Assembly: GCA_010015655.1 (NCBI GenBank) | Contig: ML976736.1 | Coordinates: forward strand, 1 to 33,670 | DNA from: Bimuria novae-zelandiae CBS 107.79 | Lineage: Eukaryota; Ascomycota; Dothideomycetes; Pleosporales; Didymosphaeriaceae | Direction: 5' to 3' | Length of the DNA stretch: 33,670 bases | In this document: positions 20,936-30,017 of the stretch, piece by piece | How positions within the stretch are numbered: position 1 is the stretch's first letter | Layout of the letters: each line of letters starts with the position of its first letter | Made by a program: the position numbers and the translations under genes | The notes under the pieces: generated by a model | Seen by the model: the letters and a program-made list of their open reading frames with translations, nothing else | Told to the model about the DNA's origin: nothing | Database searches by the model: none

Positions 20936-21637
20936 GACTTGCTTGTTGCCAGCTCTGCTCGCTAGACCACAAACCTGCCCACCGCTCCCGCCACCATCTC
21001 CCCTCTCAAACTCCGCCCTCGCCCTCCCCAGCATCCCCAACAGCCTAACATGTCCCCTACACCCCGCCTCCAGCCCGACGACACGCCTACCCTCAGTACC
21101 CTCTTCCACATCCTTTCTACAGAACTTAAGCCCCCAATTCCTCTCCCTCACTACAGCATTCCCTTCGCTCCTCGCTCCATCGGGCACATAAACCCTCGCC
21201 TCCAAAACCTCCTTCCTACCCTCCAACTCCTTAATATCTCGCACGAACATATCTACCCACACCCACATACATTAGCCACGCACGCCTGAATAAGCAAACA
21301 AGGGAGACCTACCCCACGGCACACCAAACACCCTCAGCGCCTCAACAGCTCCTTTCTTACAAAGGAGACGATCGTTATGTATCCAGCCTTCTTCCTCCTC
21401 TACTTTTTCTTGATTTGGATTTGTAGGGGGTGAAGAAGATAGAGGGGCAGGGGAGAGAAATTGTGAATGTAACTGCTGCGTCAAGCCCCGGGAAACGAGA
21501 AGGCGGTACGCGTCGCTTTCGTGGCGTTGTGCTTGCTTTCTGACCCCTTTAGGCGGTGGTATTGACGGAACGTGAAGAGGTAGGTTTGCGGGTTGGCGTT
21601 GCGGCACTGGGGCTGTGGAAAGGCGGGTGAGAGACAT
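20903..21637 (-). CDS. Hypothetical protein, C-terminus rewritten by hAT-1 insertion
   Basis: I propose two exons, 21313-21637 and 20903-21252, with a 60-base intron (donor GTAGGT, branch-like CTAAT, acceptor GGTAG). Splicing keeps the frame and gives about 224 residues from ATG at 21635-21637 (MSLTRLSTAPVPQRQ). The N-terminus is Pro/Gln-rich and the rest is charged (EEEEGWIHNDRLLCKKGA, then MFVRDIKELEGRKEVLEARV). No known family is recognised. The final 18 residues come from the hAT-1 end. If the sequence left of hAT-1 is the original flank, the uninterrupted gene would end four codons after the duplication start (Arg-Met-Ala-Cys-stop). Whether the gene is expressed is unknown, and it could be a chance frame. 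Confidence 0.5.
20936..20957 (-). repeat. hAT-1 right terminal inverted repeat
   Basis: A perfect 22-base reverse complement of the left end, next to the right CTCGCTAG copy. Confidence 0.93.
20958..20965. repeat. hAT-1 target-site duplication, right copy (CTCGCTAG)
   Basis: It is identical to 9072-9079. On the minus strand it sits in the last codons of the host gene at 20903-21637 (Leu-Ala-Ser/Arg). Confidence 0.95.
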
Positions 21638-22710
21638 CGCGTAGATCTGCTTTGGGGACCCTGCGCTACTCGAGCGATGCGTTAGAGGCGGTGCTGTACG
21701 GAGCGATCCGGTGCGGTGCAATGCCGTGCTTGCAGAGCAATGCGGTGCGCGAAGTCAGAAGCAGAACTATGCGATACGATGCGATGCGATGCGATGCGTG
21801 TCCAGGAAGCAAAGACCTTGAAATGCCTATATATATAGGGCGATCCTAACGGTTCGCAATTCCGCCATCGTGAATGCAGACCTCGAATCCCCGTTCGCAC
21901 ATTGCCGAAAGATGCAAGCAGGCCCTCCACATGATCAGGTCGCACACCAAACGGCTCGCTCATGGAAGCACGCAGCCCTGCACCGCGGTCATGAGGAGCT
22001 CCGCCTTCTGTAGAAACACCATAGCTTCACACCCGCACATCACAGCCATAGACGTTTGGTTAGGTGAACTTTTATGATCATTCAATTGCGCCTCTTCACG
22101 CCTGCTGCTCGCTTCACTGTACAAGGTTTGCCTCCCCACAGCCGCGCGCCCCTCGCACTACCGTACAGTACAGAGGCATAGCATAACAAACGTCGCGCGC
22201 ACATGCACGACCGACCCCCCTCGGCGGTTGCGCCGGCGGCCAATTATACACAGTAAAGAATCCAAACCAAAAAAGGCGGCCGCCACAAAAGGGGGCCTGG
22301 GTATGAAGCAGCCGTCGCGGCTTGGGTATGAGACACGCACAAAATGCCCAATCTAGCGTGCCGGAGAAGAATCGTAAAAGCTAGCGTGAGAAGGAAAAAG
22401 GAAAAAGGTAAACTTGAACAGGTACAGAGCATGGCAGATTCCAAAAGACAAAACACATTAGCGCGACCGTGTGGTGGTATATTAAAGGAGGGTATGTATC
22501 ACCAGAGGTGAGGTCGGTTGAGGGTGTGGGTATGTTGCAGCGCAATGGCCGCGGTGCTCGGTCGATAGTAGACAACAGGCCCCAGCGGGATATACAACAT
22601 GAGAGGCCGTGTGGATATGCAGCAATGCTAGCGTTATGCACGTACACGCTTGCCGCGGATCAAATGGGCGCGGAAAGGACAGTAGAGAAATACATGAGTA
22701 GTCGGCACTA
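21638..22710. other. Intergenic region with a GCGAT pentamer microsatellite
   Basis: No supported gene. A short tandem run of GCGAT units lies at 21771-21798. The open frames on both strands here are short, overlap each other and lack family features. This stretch probably contains the promoter of the hypothetical gene and the 3' untranslated region of the membrane-protein gene, both on the minus strand. Confidence 0.55.
21771..21798. repeat. GCGAT pentamer microsatellite
   Basis: About five and a half tandem units (the first with one change) lie upstream of the hypothetical gene. It is a simple repeat with no clear role. Confidence 0.85.
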
Positions 22711-24306
22711 TCACACATTTTCAGTGAAGCGCGAGCTCCGCGAGATGGTGGATCCGTCTCGCGATGGATGGCTTCTTCCAAGGGAATCTCGTGGCGGGAA
22801 GCTTGGCGTGAGTGGCGGACTGAGTGTGCCTCCACTGTTGTGAGGTGCACCCCATACAGGCGTATCGTCAGCATGGCGAATGACGGGCGTCTGAGCCGGG
22901 CTTGGTCTCACTCGCGCCTCCGTCCCGATGGCGCCTCTATTCGATGTCTCGCCGATTTCTTTGTCAAAAGGAGACATCTCTCCGAAATCCTTAGAAAGGA
23001 CACCAGCCCCGCCGTAAAAGCCTTTGTCGTCTTGGTAAAAGGATGAGCCTGACAGAGTGCCTTCTCCACGACCAGCAGCGACTTGTTCCGAAGTTATGCC
23101 CTCGCTGAATGCGGATGGCAGTTTGCGTCCCGAGATGCGCTGGAAGCTACGCTCACCTGTTCCACTGCTCTCCGCGGTGGATCTCGATGCTCCAGAGAAG
23201 CGGTTGAGGAACGAAGGAGGAATGAAGCTGGTCCGTGCCGGGTTTTGTGTCACGGGTTGACTATTGTCGGTATGGTCATCACCAGTGAGCTGAAGAGCAC
23301 CACCGTTCCGCTTTTGCTTGTGACGCTTGATGAGAAACAAGATCAGGAACGCAAGTATGGCAACACCAGCCACACTGCCGACCACGGTCCCCACAACTTG
23401 AGGAGTCTCCAACGGGCTGCTTGATCCGGCATTCGTGATCGGCACCGTTGAACCCGTAGGAGCGGGGGCAGCAGTGTTTCCTGGATCGACAATGCTTCCT
23501 CCTCCTCCTCCACCACCACCGCCGACTTCAGCAGTGCTCGAGGCACTGAGAGTCGGACTGGTACTTTCCAGAGAAGAGGTCAGACTCGATGTAATTGAAG
23601 ACTGGGTTGACGTGCGTGACGAGGAAGGGGACGAGTATGTCGAAGAAGCAGATGATGAAGTCGAGGACGATGATCTAGACGATGTAGTGTTTAGAGACAG
23701 AAGTGTACTCGACGAAGTCGTTCTTGTTGTCGTTAAGTTGTAACTTGATGCCGATGGAAACGTGTCTACGCTGGTCAAAATGGAAAGGGGCGTCGACGTC
23801 GGTACGGACGTTAAAGACATGACTGGCTGTACGGAAGTTTCAGCCGTTCCCGCTGTTGGGGTTTCCCCAGTCGTCGTGACTGCTGTCGGCACGCCTGACG
23901 GCCATGGGAAAGCGGGTACGCTGGGCACGTTCAAGTCGCTCGGGAACGGAGGGACCGAGGGAACTGAAGGTAGGGCGGCTGCAGCAGTAGCCTCTAGTGC
24001 AGGTGTTGAAGTCACTTTCCCAAGCACATTTCCAGCCGAGTCTAGCGTCGCAATCACTTCAACATTGATGGTCAAAACATTTGCGGTGGCATGCACCTGG
24101 CGACGATGGAACAAGCGATGGGCCTTGCCCATGATGACGCGACCCTTCTGCTCACGGATCAGAAGCGGTTCTCCTGCGCCTCGCGAAGTTTCCTCCTCTT
24201 CCTCCACTTGCACCGACGCGGCGTCCCTCCTCGCAACGTCCTGGGCTTGGTGGCGATAGCGCGAATCGATCCTTAGAATCTTAGTGGGTAAAGGCACTGT
24301 ATCCAT
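22711..24306 (-). CDS. Ser/Thr-rich single-pass membrane protein (possible cell-surface sensor or mucin-like)
   Basis: A single-exon gene of 531 residues from ATG at 24304-24306 (MDTVPLPTKILRIDSRYRHQ); the upstream frame has only a GTG. Residues about 110-260 are a Ser/Thr/Pro-rich, probably O-glycosylated region, followed by a poly-Gly run of nine. One membrane segment lies at about 304-326 (VVGTVVGSVAGVAILAFLIL) and is followed by a basic stop-transfer KRHKQKR. The cytoplasmic tail of about 200 residues is Ser/Pro-rich and ends SRSSRFTENV, a tail type common in Pezizomycotina membrane proteins of this layout. The plan resembles Mid2/Wsc-type stress sensors, but no cysteine-rich or WSC domain and no obvious N-terminal signal peptide is seen, so an alternative start or unseen upstream exon is possible. 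Confidence 0.8.
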   Translation of the reverse strand: MDTVPLPTKILRIDSRYRHQAQDVARRDAASVQVEEEEETSRGAGEPLLIREQKGRVIMGKAHRLFHRRQVHATANVLTINVEVIATLDSAGNVLGKVTSTPALEATAAAALPSVPSVPPFPSDLNVPSVPAFPWPSGVPTAVTTTGETPTAGTAETSVQPVMSLTSVPTSTPLSILTSVDTFPSASSYNLTTTRTTSSSTLLSLNTTSSRSSSSTSSSASSTYSSPSSSRTSTQSSITSSLTSSLESTSPTLSASSTAEVGGGGGGGGGSIVDPGNTAAPAPTGSTVPITNAGSSSPLETPQVVGTVVGSVAGVAILAFLILFLIKRHKQKRNGGALQLTGDDHTDNSQPVTQNPARTSFIPPSFLNRFSGASRSTAESSGTGERSFQRISGRKLPSAFSEGITSEQVAAGRGEGTLSGSSFYQDDKGFYGGAGVLSKDFGEMSPFDKEIGETSNRGAIGTEARVRPSPAQTPVIRHADDTPVWGAPHNSGGTLSPPLTPSFPPRDSLGRSHPSRDGSTISRSSRFTENV

Positions 24307-25982
24307 ACAGTGTGGGAGCACCCGACGCTACTTTTGCGCGAGTGAGTCTCCAGAAGGTTGGGTGGCGAATGGTAATATGCTGTCGCGAAGCATGTAGTGA
24401 GCGGATCGAGTTGGTCGCGATGGTGGTAGCATGCAAAGGAGCGGACGATGAGGCTGAGGCTCCGTCAAGGTCCAGTCAATGGATACTGTAGGTTGGTGCT
24501 GTTTGAGGGAGTGTTGTGGGAATGAATGGACGCCAGGTGACTGGCTGGTGAAGGAGTGATTGGCCTGGTGACGGTCAGCGATCTGCACTCCAAATGGGCG
24601 CTCGCGTGGAGTTGCAGCTACAGCAACTTTAGCGACCGGTATGCAAGGAGGGATTTACCTGGACGTTCAACAGTCCAGCATTCGCTCTGTAGCGGGTAGT
24701 AGCAATTTTGGTAGGTGTAGGTCCGGTGTGGGCGTCTCGGGGGGTGGGCGGTTTTATTGCAGACGGATCGGGTGCTGTTGTGCAATGCTAGATACAACGG
24801 TCCGAAGTACAGCGTGCGGGTTGCGCAACTGGTGACTTTGTCGCGGGAGAGCGCGTGGCAAGCTCTGTCGCAGTCCTGCTGTCGCACACCGTTCCCTCGC
24901 GGGCAGGCGTTCCAATTGTCGACGTCGCAGCGGAGGCCGTGGTGGAGAGGAGAGCAGAGCAGAGGGGAGCGGCTGGCACATGGTTGGGGGGCCGGCCGGC
25001 TGGCGAATCAGAAGCGCCCCAACCCCAGCAGCAAATTTCAACCGTGGTGGTGTGCCGGGGCCTGGCCGCCTCACGAGATTATGAAATGATGAACGCTGGA
25101 CTGGGATGATAGCAGACTCAACTATAGCAGGCGATAGCGAACGCAGACTCAGGGACTAAAAACGACTGTTGTTTGAAGCTCCGCACAGCAGCCGGGCGTC
25201 TGCCGTGGCCGCACCCGGGACAGCGAGCATAGAGCACTGAGGGGTGTGCAGATTCGCCGTTCTCGTCCCGCGGTGCAGGGCTCTCATCGGACTCCACGAT
25301 GGAGATGAGCGGCCGCAGAGCTGGTGTGTTTGCGGCACTTAAAATAGCGAGCCCGTCTCCTCTGGTGCCGGCAGCGAGCGCCGATTGACTCATTCAATCG
25401 CCTCAATTTACAAGTCGCTCACCGAGGCCACATTCAATATTGGCCAAGCTTCCAGAACCGCTTAGGCGGCACAGGGATGCTGCCTGCACTGAGGTGGGCC
25501 TCGGGCTCACGTGCATCTACATCGACGCGGTCCAGAGGCTCCATTGGCCCACTGGCAGCGTTGTGTGTTGAAACTGTGTTTTGGCTGTGTTTCTCAGGCA
25601 CAACGGGATTTTGCTAGTCAGGAACGCTCTCACATAGCGCCTTGGACATCGGCTATAACATTCGCCGCGCCGGCTCAAGGAGGGGCAGGGCTGCTACCAT
25701 CAACGGATGGCGGGGCAGCCACCCAGATAGACGTGCCTGTTGTTGATTGATGTTGTTGCAGCAGTGATCAGCGCGCCGACAGCCAGAGTACGCACGCCGT
25801 GGCCCGAGTGGACTTGCACTGGGTCGCTCTTTCCTTCACGCACCCCACCACCCAACGCGCCTTCCCACGTCATTGCTCGCATACCTGTTTCGGCCGGGGC
25901 CAAGTCCACCTCTGCCTCAGCCATTCCACCGTATGCGCAGTGAAAGTTTTTACTACATCTTGCACCATTCACAATATTGGAC
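24307..25982. other. Divergent intergenic region between membrane-protein and hydrolase genes
   Basis: No gene supported in 1.7 kb. It must hold the promoters of the two divergent genes. A CACGTG palindrome (E-box-like) lies at 25508-25513. The several short frames on both strands overlap and show no family features. Composition is normal, with no RIP signs. Confidence 0.55.
25508..25513. promoter_or_regulatory. CACGTG palindrome in the divergent promoter region
   Basis: This is a consensus site for bHLH factors in fungi. One copy is seen about 470 bases before the hydrolase ATG. A six-base match can easily be chance. Confidence 0.25.
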
Positions 25983-28124
25983 ATGGCGTCACACTCCGAG
26001 TCGCCTCCTCCACCGTACACCCTCGAGGCTGAGAGTGGTAGTGCACTTTCCTCACCACCGCCCCTACCACCGCGCAACTACTCTACCGCGAGTCTTCGTC
26101 CTGATCCCTCTCTCACAACCATGGCATCGCATGATCCTCGCTCGTCGTTGGAAAAGTCTTCGGGCCTTCCGCGTGAGGAGGACAGAGCAGGCCGGCGGCG
26201 CCTTCTGCTTGTATATGTCCACGGCTTCATGGGCGATGAGACTAGCTTCCGACATTTTCCTGCCCATGTGCACAATCTCGTGTCCATCACTCTTGCAGAG
26301 TCTCATGTAGTTCACACCAAGGTCTATCCAAAGTATCGTTCGCGGTACGCACTCGAGGTTGCGCGAGATGACTTTTCGAATTGGTACAATCAATCCCATC
26401 TGCGAATTCGCTAGACACTGACCTGAATCAGGCTGAGCCCCCATGAAGACCAGTGGACAGACGTGATTCTCCTTGCTCACTCCATGGGCGGATTGGTTGC
26501 AGCCGACGTTGCCCTGTTATGTCGACACCGAATCATAGGTGTGATCAACTTTGACGTCCCATTCCTGGGGATGCATCCAGGCATCATCAAAGCCGGTATT
26601 GGGAGCATCTTCAGTCCGTGGCCCGAACCCCAAGATCAGATTGGCGAAGAGACCGACCAACCCGGGAGGAAACCCAGCCGTTTGAATACCCTCTTCAACC
26701 CTGAGCCCAACGATCCCAACTTCAATCCAGTATTTCCCAATGATGTTCATCTTCCAGTCAGAAAAGGATGGGAAAATACGCTGCATTGGCTAAACAAGCA
26801 CTCGAACGGAGTAGTGCAAGCATCGAAGAGCTTGGTTCGATCGCACCTCGAATTTGGCGGGGCCATGGCCGACTATCGAACGCTCAAAACTCGCTATATG
26901 AAAATACGATCTCTGGAGGAAGAGGATGAGCGGCAAAGGAGGTCTGCGATGCAGGAGGTACCGCATCCGCCACGGATACGATTCGTCAATTATTATACCA
27001 CGAGCACGGGAAGGCCTAAGAAGCCTAAACCTGCCAAGTCGCCTTCGCCTTCGCGACCCGAAAGCGCAGCATCACCACGTCCCGAAGTTGATCCGGCGCA
27101 TCTGACAGCGTCAGTCTCGCAGCTCAATCTGGATACGAAAGGCTCGCAAGCATCTACAATAAGTCCAAGAAGCTCCATTGAACGCCTGTCTGAAGACGAT
27201 GACTTGGAAGATGTACCGCCAACTCCAATGGACGAACCCGATCCAGAGCTGTCGGTACAAGACGCGGCCTTGGAAGCGGCTTCTGGACCAGAGCTTCCGG
27301 ACATACCGCCAATACCGCAGGAACCCCCCTTTGTCGACCTGGCGCAGTGCACTGATCGTACGCAAAGAAAGGCCGCAGAAAAGGAACATGATCAGGCACT
27401 CAAAGAGTACCAGCGAGCTGTCAAAGCCCGGAACAAGATCATTAACGAGCGAGACAAGATCCAAGAGCGGTGGGAAAAGCAGAAGAAGAAAGATGAGCAA
27501 GCCAAGGTGAAACAAGCGCAAAAGGACCAGCAAATAGAGCAGAAACAGATGCAGAAAGAAATCAAGCGGGAGGTCTCGCAGGAAGATCCGGTACCCAACG
27601 AGCAGGCCAAAGGTAAAAGAAGAGCCGACAGCAAAATTGAGTCCGAAATGGCCAGCGAGGATGTCGGAGCTGTGTTGCTAGGTTCGGGTGAAGCATCTAG
27701 AAGTGCGCCGAACAATAGCCCCTACGGCAACTACGACTTTTCGCGGAGTGCGATAATGAACCAAGCCGAACCGGACGAGCAAGCATCCTACACGACTGCT
27801 TCAAACCCACCATCGATGTATACTGATTCGACATATTCGTTAACCCCAGCCAATTCGCACACCCCTTCGGCAGCCAAGAAGCCAGCGAAGAAGAAGCGGT
27901 TAAGGAAGTTCTGCATGCTTCCACCGGAAGATAGTAACGGGAACAAGGATCCGACATGGATCCGTATCTTCATGGAAGGGATAGATGAAGTCGCGGCGCA
28001 CACGACTCTGTTCTTTGTAAACGACACCTACGAGCGACTGGTTGGAGATGTTGGCGCGCGCATTGAAGATTGGGTATCCGAGGCAGACAGCCTGAGGCTC
28101 GTCCGGGAGTTGGAGGGACTATGA
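25983..28124 (+). CDS. Alpha/beta-hydrolase (lipase/DUF676-like) with long charged C-terminal half
   Basis: Two exons, 25983-26383 and 26432-28124, separated by a 48-base intron (GTACAA...AATCAG). Splicing creates W134 and joins the hydrolase fold, giving 697 residues. The oxyanion-type motif YVHGFMGDE is at about 78-86. The nucleophile elbow is AHSMGG (S151), where the usual first Gly of G-x-S-x-G is Ala. After the fold (to about residue 260) come a Ser/Pro-rich linker, a Lys/Glu/Gln-rich coiled coil at about 441-515 and a conserved-looking end (WIRIFMEGIDEVAAHTTLFF). The substrate is unknown; the enzyme probably acts on an ester or lipid in the cytoplasm. The in-frame codon just before ATG is TTG, so ATG 25983 is preferred. 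It converges on the small membrane-protein gene. Confidence 0.87.
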
Positions 28125-28313
28125 AGTAGCGTTTTACAGACATTCGCATACTTTCCATTTGCGGTAGATGTGTTACGCCCATGCTCGTCCGCTCATAGCA
28201 TAGTATCATGATACCACCCTGACACATGAGCAACTTATTCAAAATTTCTCAACATGAACATCGCGCTCACGAACCCCATTCAGACATAGCACCACTTCGC
28301 AACCAAAAACCCG
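28125..28313. terminator. Shared 3' flank of convergent genes
   Basis: A 189-base gap between the stop codons of the hydrolase (plus) and the small membrane protein (minus). It must hold both 3' untranslated regions and cleavage sites. No specific signal could be assigned. Confidence 0.4.
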
Positions 28314-28862
28314 CTAGAAGAAAGACAGCAGGCCCGCCGCAATCCACGCCACCGTGATCCCGCCCAATAACTGCACCACCTCTTCGCTGCCCGCAATCGC
28401 CTCGTTGTACTTGCCCATGAGCGGGATGCGTATCTGATCCTTCTCGTTCCAAAATGTCTTCATGTGCAGCCTCGCCAGGGCGCTCACGGTGAGACAGATG
28501 ATGCTCAGTACCACGTGCGTGGCGATCCCGAATTTAGTGAGGAGCAGCAAGACGCTGCTAAGTGTGCTGAGGATCAGCTACTACATATTAGCTATGCCCC
28601 GATTGAATTGGGAAAAGTAGAAGGGGGTCGGTGGACTTACGGCGATAGTGCCAGACGTCTGCGTAGCCCGCGTCTTCTGCAGCCTCTTCCCCACAGCGTC
28701 CGACCACTTTGACGCGCGCTGCGCCTGCTCCTCGTACTGCTGAAGGCGCGTGATGTTCTGGTACGCCATGTACAAGCCATACGAGGACAGCACTGTGACG
28801 AAGCACAACGGGATCAGCGGCGAGGTGTTGTACTCGGGGATTTCGTCGAGCCAGTGGACCAT
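28314..28862 (-). CDS. Small integral membrane protein, four predicted helices
   Basis: Two exons, 28641-28862 and 28314-28577, with a 63-base intron (donor GTAAGT, branch-like GCTAAT, acceptor GTAGTAG) give 161 residues starting MVHWLDEIPEYNTSPLIP. Other nearby AG acceptors give a stop or the wrong frame. Hydrophobic segments lie at about 15-34, 75-90, 92-110 and 141-161. A basic, amphipathic loop (YEEQAQRASKWSDAVGKRLQ) lies between the first two, and the protein ends in the last helix (VAWIAAGLLSFF). I do not recognise the family. Its ATG is 312 bases from that of the divergent EFM4-like gene. Confidence 0.78.
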
Positions 28863-29174
28863 CTTGATAGCTCTTTTATTACCGTAACCTCGTATGTGGT
28901 AGATATGGCAGACTGCGTATATGTAGCAACAGATAGTGTGAAATATCTTTTAAAAGTGGGCGATTTGATCTGAGGGCTTTGCGGTGTTTTTTATGCAACA
29001 GGGCTACAATGTCATAGGTTTTTCCCGCAGGGGTGCGCGTGAAATATAATGCGCCGAGCTCGCGTGGGACCCCGCGCTTGTGTCCCTCGTCCATGGTTTC
29101 CCCTCCACGCCTCCCTCTGCCTTCAAGAATCTTTTTGCACCATCAACCGTGGACTTGCACCTACGCACACAACC
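28863..29174. promoter_or_regulatory. Bidirectional promoter region
   Basis: This 312-base gap separates the divergent start codons of the small membrane protein and the EFM4-like methyltransferase, so it should serve both. The frame of the methyltransferase is open upstream of its ATG back to 29049, but that extension is Arg/Pro-rich and unlike the family. No specific factor site could be supported. Confidence 0.5.
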
Positions 29175-29936
29175 ATGCCTCCCCAACCCGCCCACCTCGA
29201 CCCCTCCCCCCTCGGCACCCGCGCCTACTGGGACACCCTCTACACGCGCGAAGCCACCAACTTCTCCAAAAACCCTGCCGACGAGGGCGAAATCTGGTTC
29301 TCGGACGCCGGCGCCGAAGAGCGCATGCTGGCCTTCCTATCCGACCTCGCCGATGAGGACGTCCTGCATAAGGAAGCCGAAGGCGACATCAATGATGGCG
29401 AAGAGTCATCCTCGTTTATCCAGCCAACAAGATTTCTAGACCTCGGCACGGGAAACGGACACTTGTTGTTTGCGCTAAGAGAGGATGGCTGGGAGGGCGA
29501 GATGGTCGGCGTGGATTATGCGGCGCCGAGCGTGGAGTTGGCGGGGAGCATACGAGATACTAAGGGTGAGGAGTATAAGGATATCAAGTTCTATGAATTC
29601 GATATCCTCTCGTCTTCGGATTCTGCGGCGCCGGAGTGGCTAGGTGAGGGCTTTGACGTGGTGCTGGATAAAGGGACGTTCGATGCGATTAGCCTGTCCG
29701 AAGAGAAAGATGCGCAAGGCCGGAGGATCGCGGAGGGATACAGGGAGAAGGTGGAGGGCTTGGTGAAGAAGGGAGGGCGATTCTTGATTACGAGTTGCAA
29801 TTGGACGGAGGAGGAGGTGAGGGGGTGGTTTGAGGGTGGCGAGATGGTGTTTGAGGGGAGGGCCGAGTATCCGAGTTTTACGTTTGGGGGGAAGACGGGG
29901 TCGAGCGTGTGTACGCTGTGCTTTAAGAGGCGGTGA
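29175..29936 (+). CDS. EFM4: EFM4-type protein-lysine N-methyltransferase (eEF1A methyltransferase)
   Basis: A single exon of 253 residues. ATG 29175 (MPPQPAHLDPSPLGTRAYWD) is chosen because homologues start shortly before the L-G-T-x-x-Y-W-D motif; a frame-internal ATG at 29049 would add 42 low-complexity residues. Family features: YWDTLYTRE near the N-terminus, GEIWFSD, then S-adenosylmethionine motif I FLDLGTGNGH at about 87-96, GVDYA, and VVLDKGTFDAISL at about 162-174. EFM4 in yeast (METTL10/EEF1AKMT2 in animals) methylates a lysine of translation elongation factor 1A in the cytoplasm. An insertion rich in Asp/Glu/Ser (residues about 60-83) precedes motif I. The gene converges on the next methyltransferase, with stops 81 bases apart. 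Confidence 0.87.
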   Translation: MPPQPAHLDPSPLGTRAYWDTLYTREATNFSKNPADEGEIWFSDAGAEERMLAFLSDLADEDVLHKEAEGDINDGEESSSFIQPTRFLDLGTGNGHLLFALREDGWEGEMVGVDYAAPSVELAGSIRDTKGEEYKDIKFYEFDILSSSDSAAPEWLGEGFDVVLDKGTFDAISLSEEKDAQGRRIAEGYREKVEGLVKKGGRFLITSCNWTEEEVRGWFEGGEMVFEGRAEYPSFTFGGKTGSSVCTLCFKRR

Positions 29937-30017
29937 GATAAAAATCCGGATGGGAGATGGCATTGAAGGCACTACGATACGATGTCTAAGTCAAGGGCGC
30001 AACGCTATCGGCTGCGA

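Larger units (their letters stand above)
9080..20957 (+). mobile_element. hAT transposon hAT-1, complete ends, RIP-mutated, carrying nested insertions
   Basis: Both ends carry the same 22-base inverted repeat, beginning CAGAGCTGGCAACAAGCAAG, and are flanked by a perfect 8-base duplication. The interior codes in the plus direction for a hAT transposase that is split by gypsy-2. Without gypsy-2 and one duplication copy the element would be about 3 kb, the normal hAT size. Subterminal regions (about 9100-9215 and 20815-20945) are full of short CAAGTCAA-like repeats in both orientations, which in hAT elements are usually transposase binding sites. The element is mutated by RIP and cannot move on its own protein. 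Confidence 0.93.

Noticed and set aside
20934..21289. Plus-strand Pro/Ser/Leu-rich frames
   Set aside because: They overlap exon 2 of the hypothetical minus-strand gene in low-complexity pyrimidine-rich sequence and start inside the hAT-1 end.
23435..24259. Plus-strand Val/Asp-rich frames within the membrane-protein gene
   Set aside because: They are antisense shadows of its Ser/Thr-rich region.
25700..26077. Minus-strand Gly-rich frame of 125 codons upstream of the hydrolase
   Set aside because: It overlaps the hydrolase start, is low complexity, and shows no domain or intron structure.
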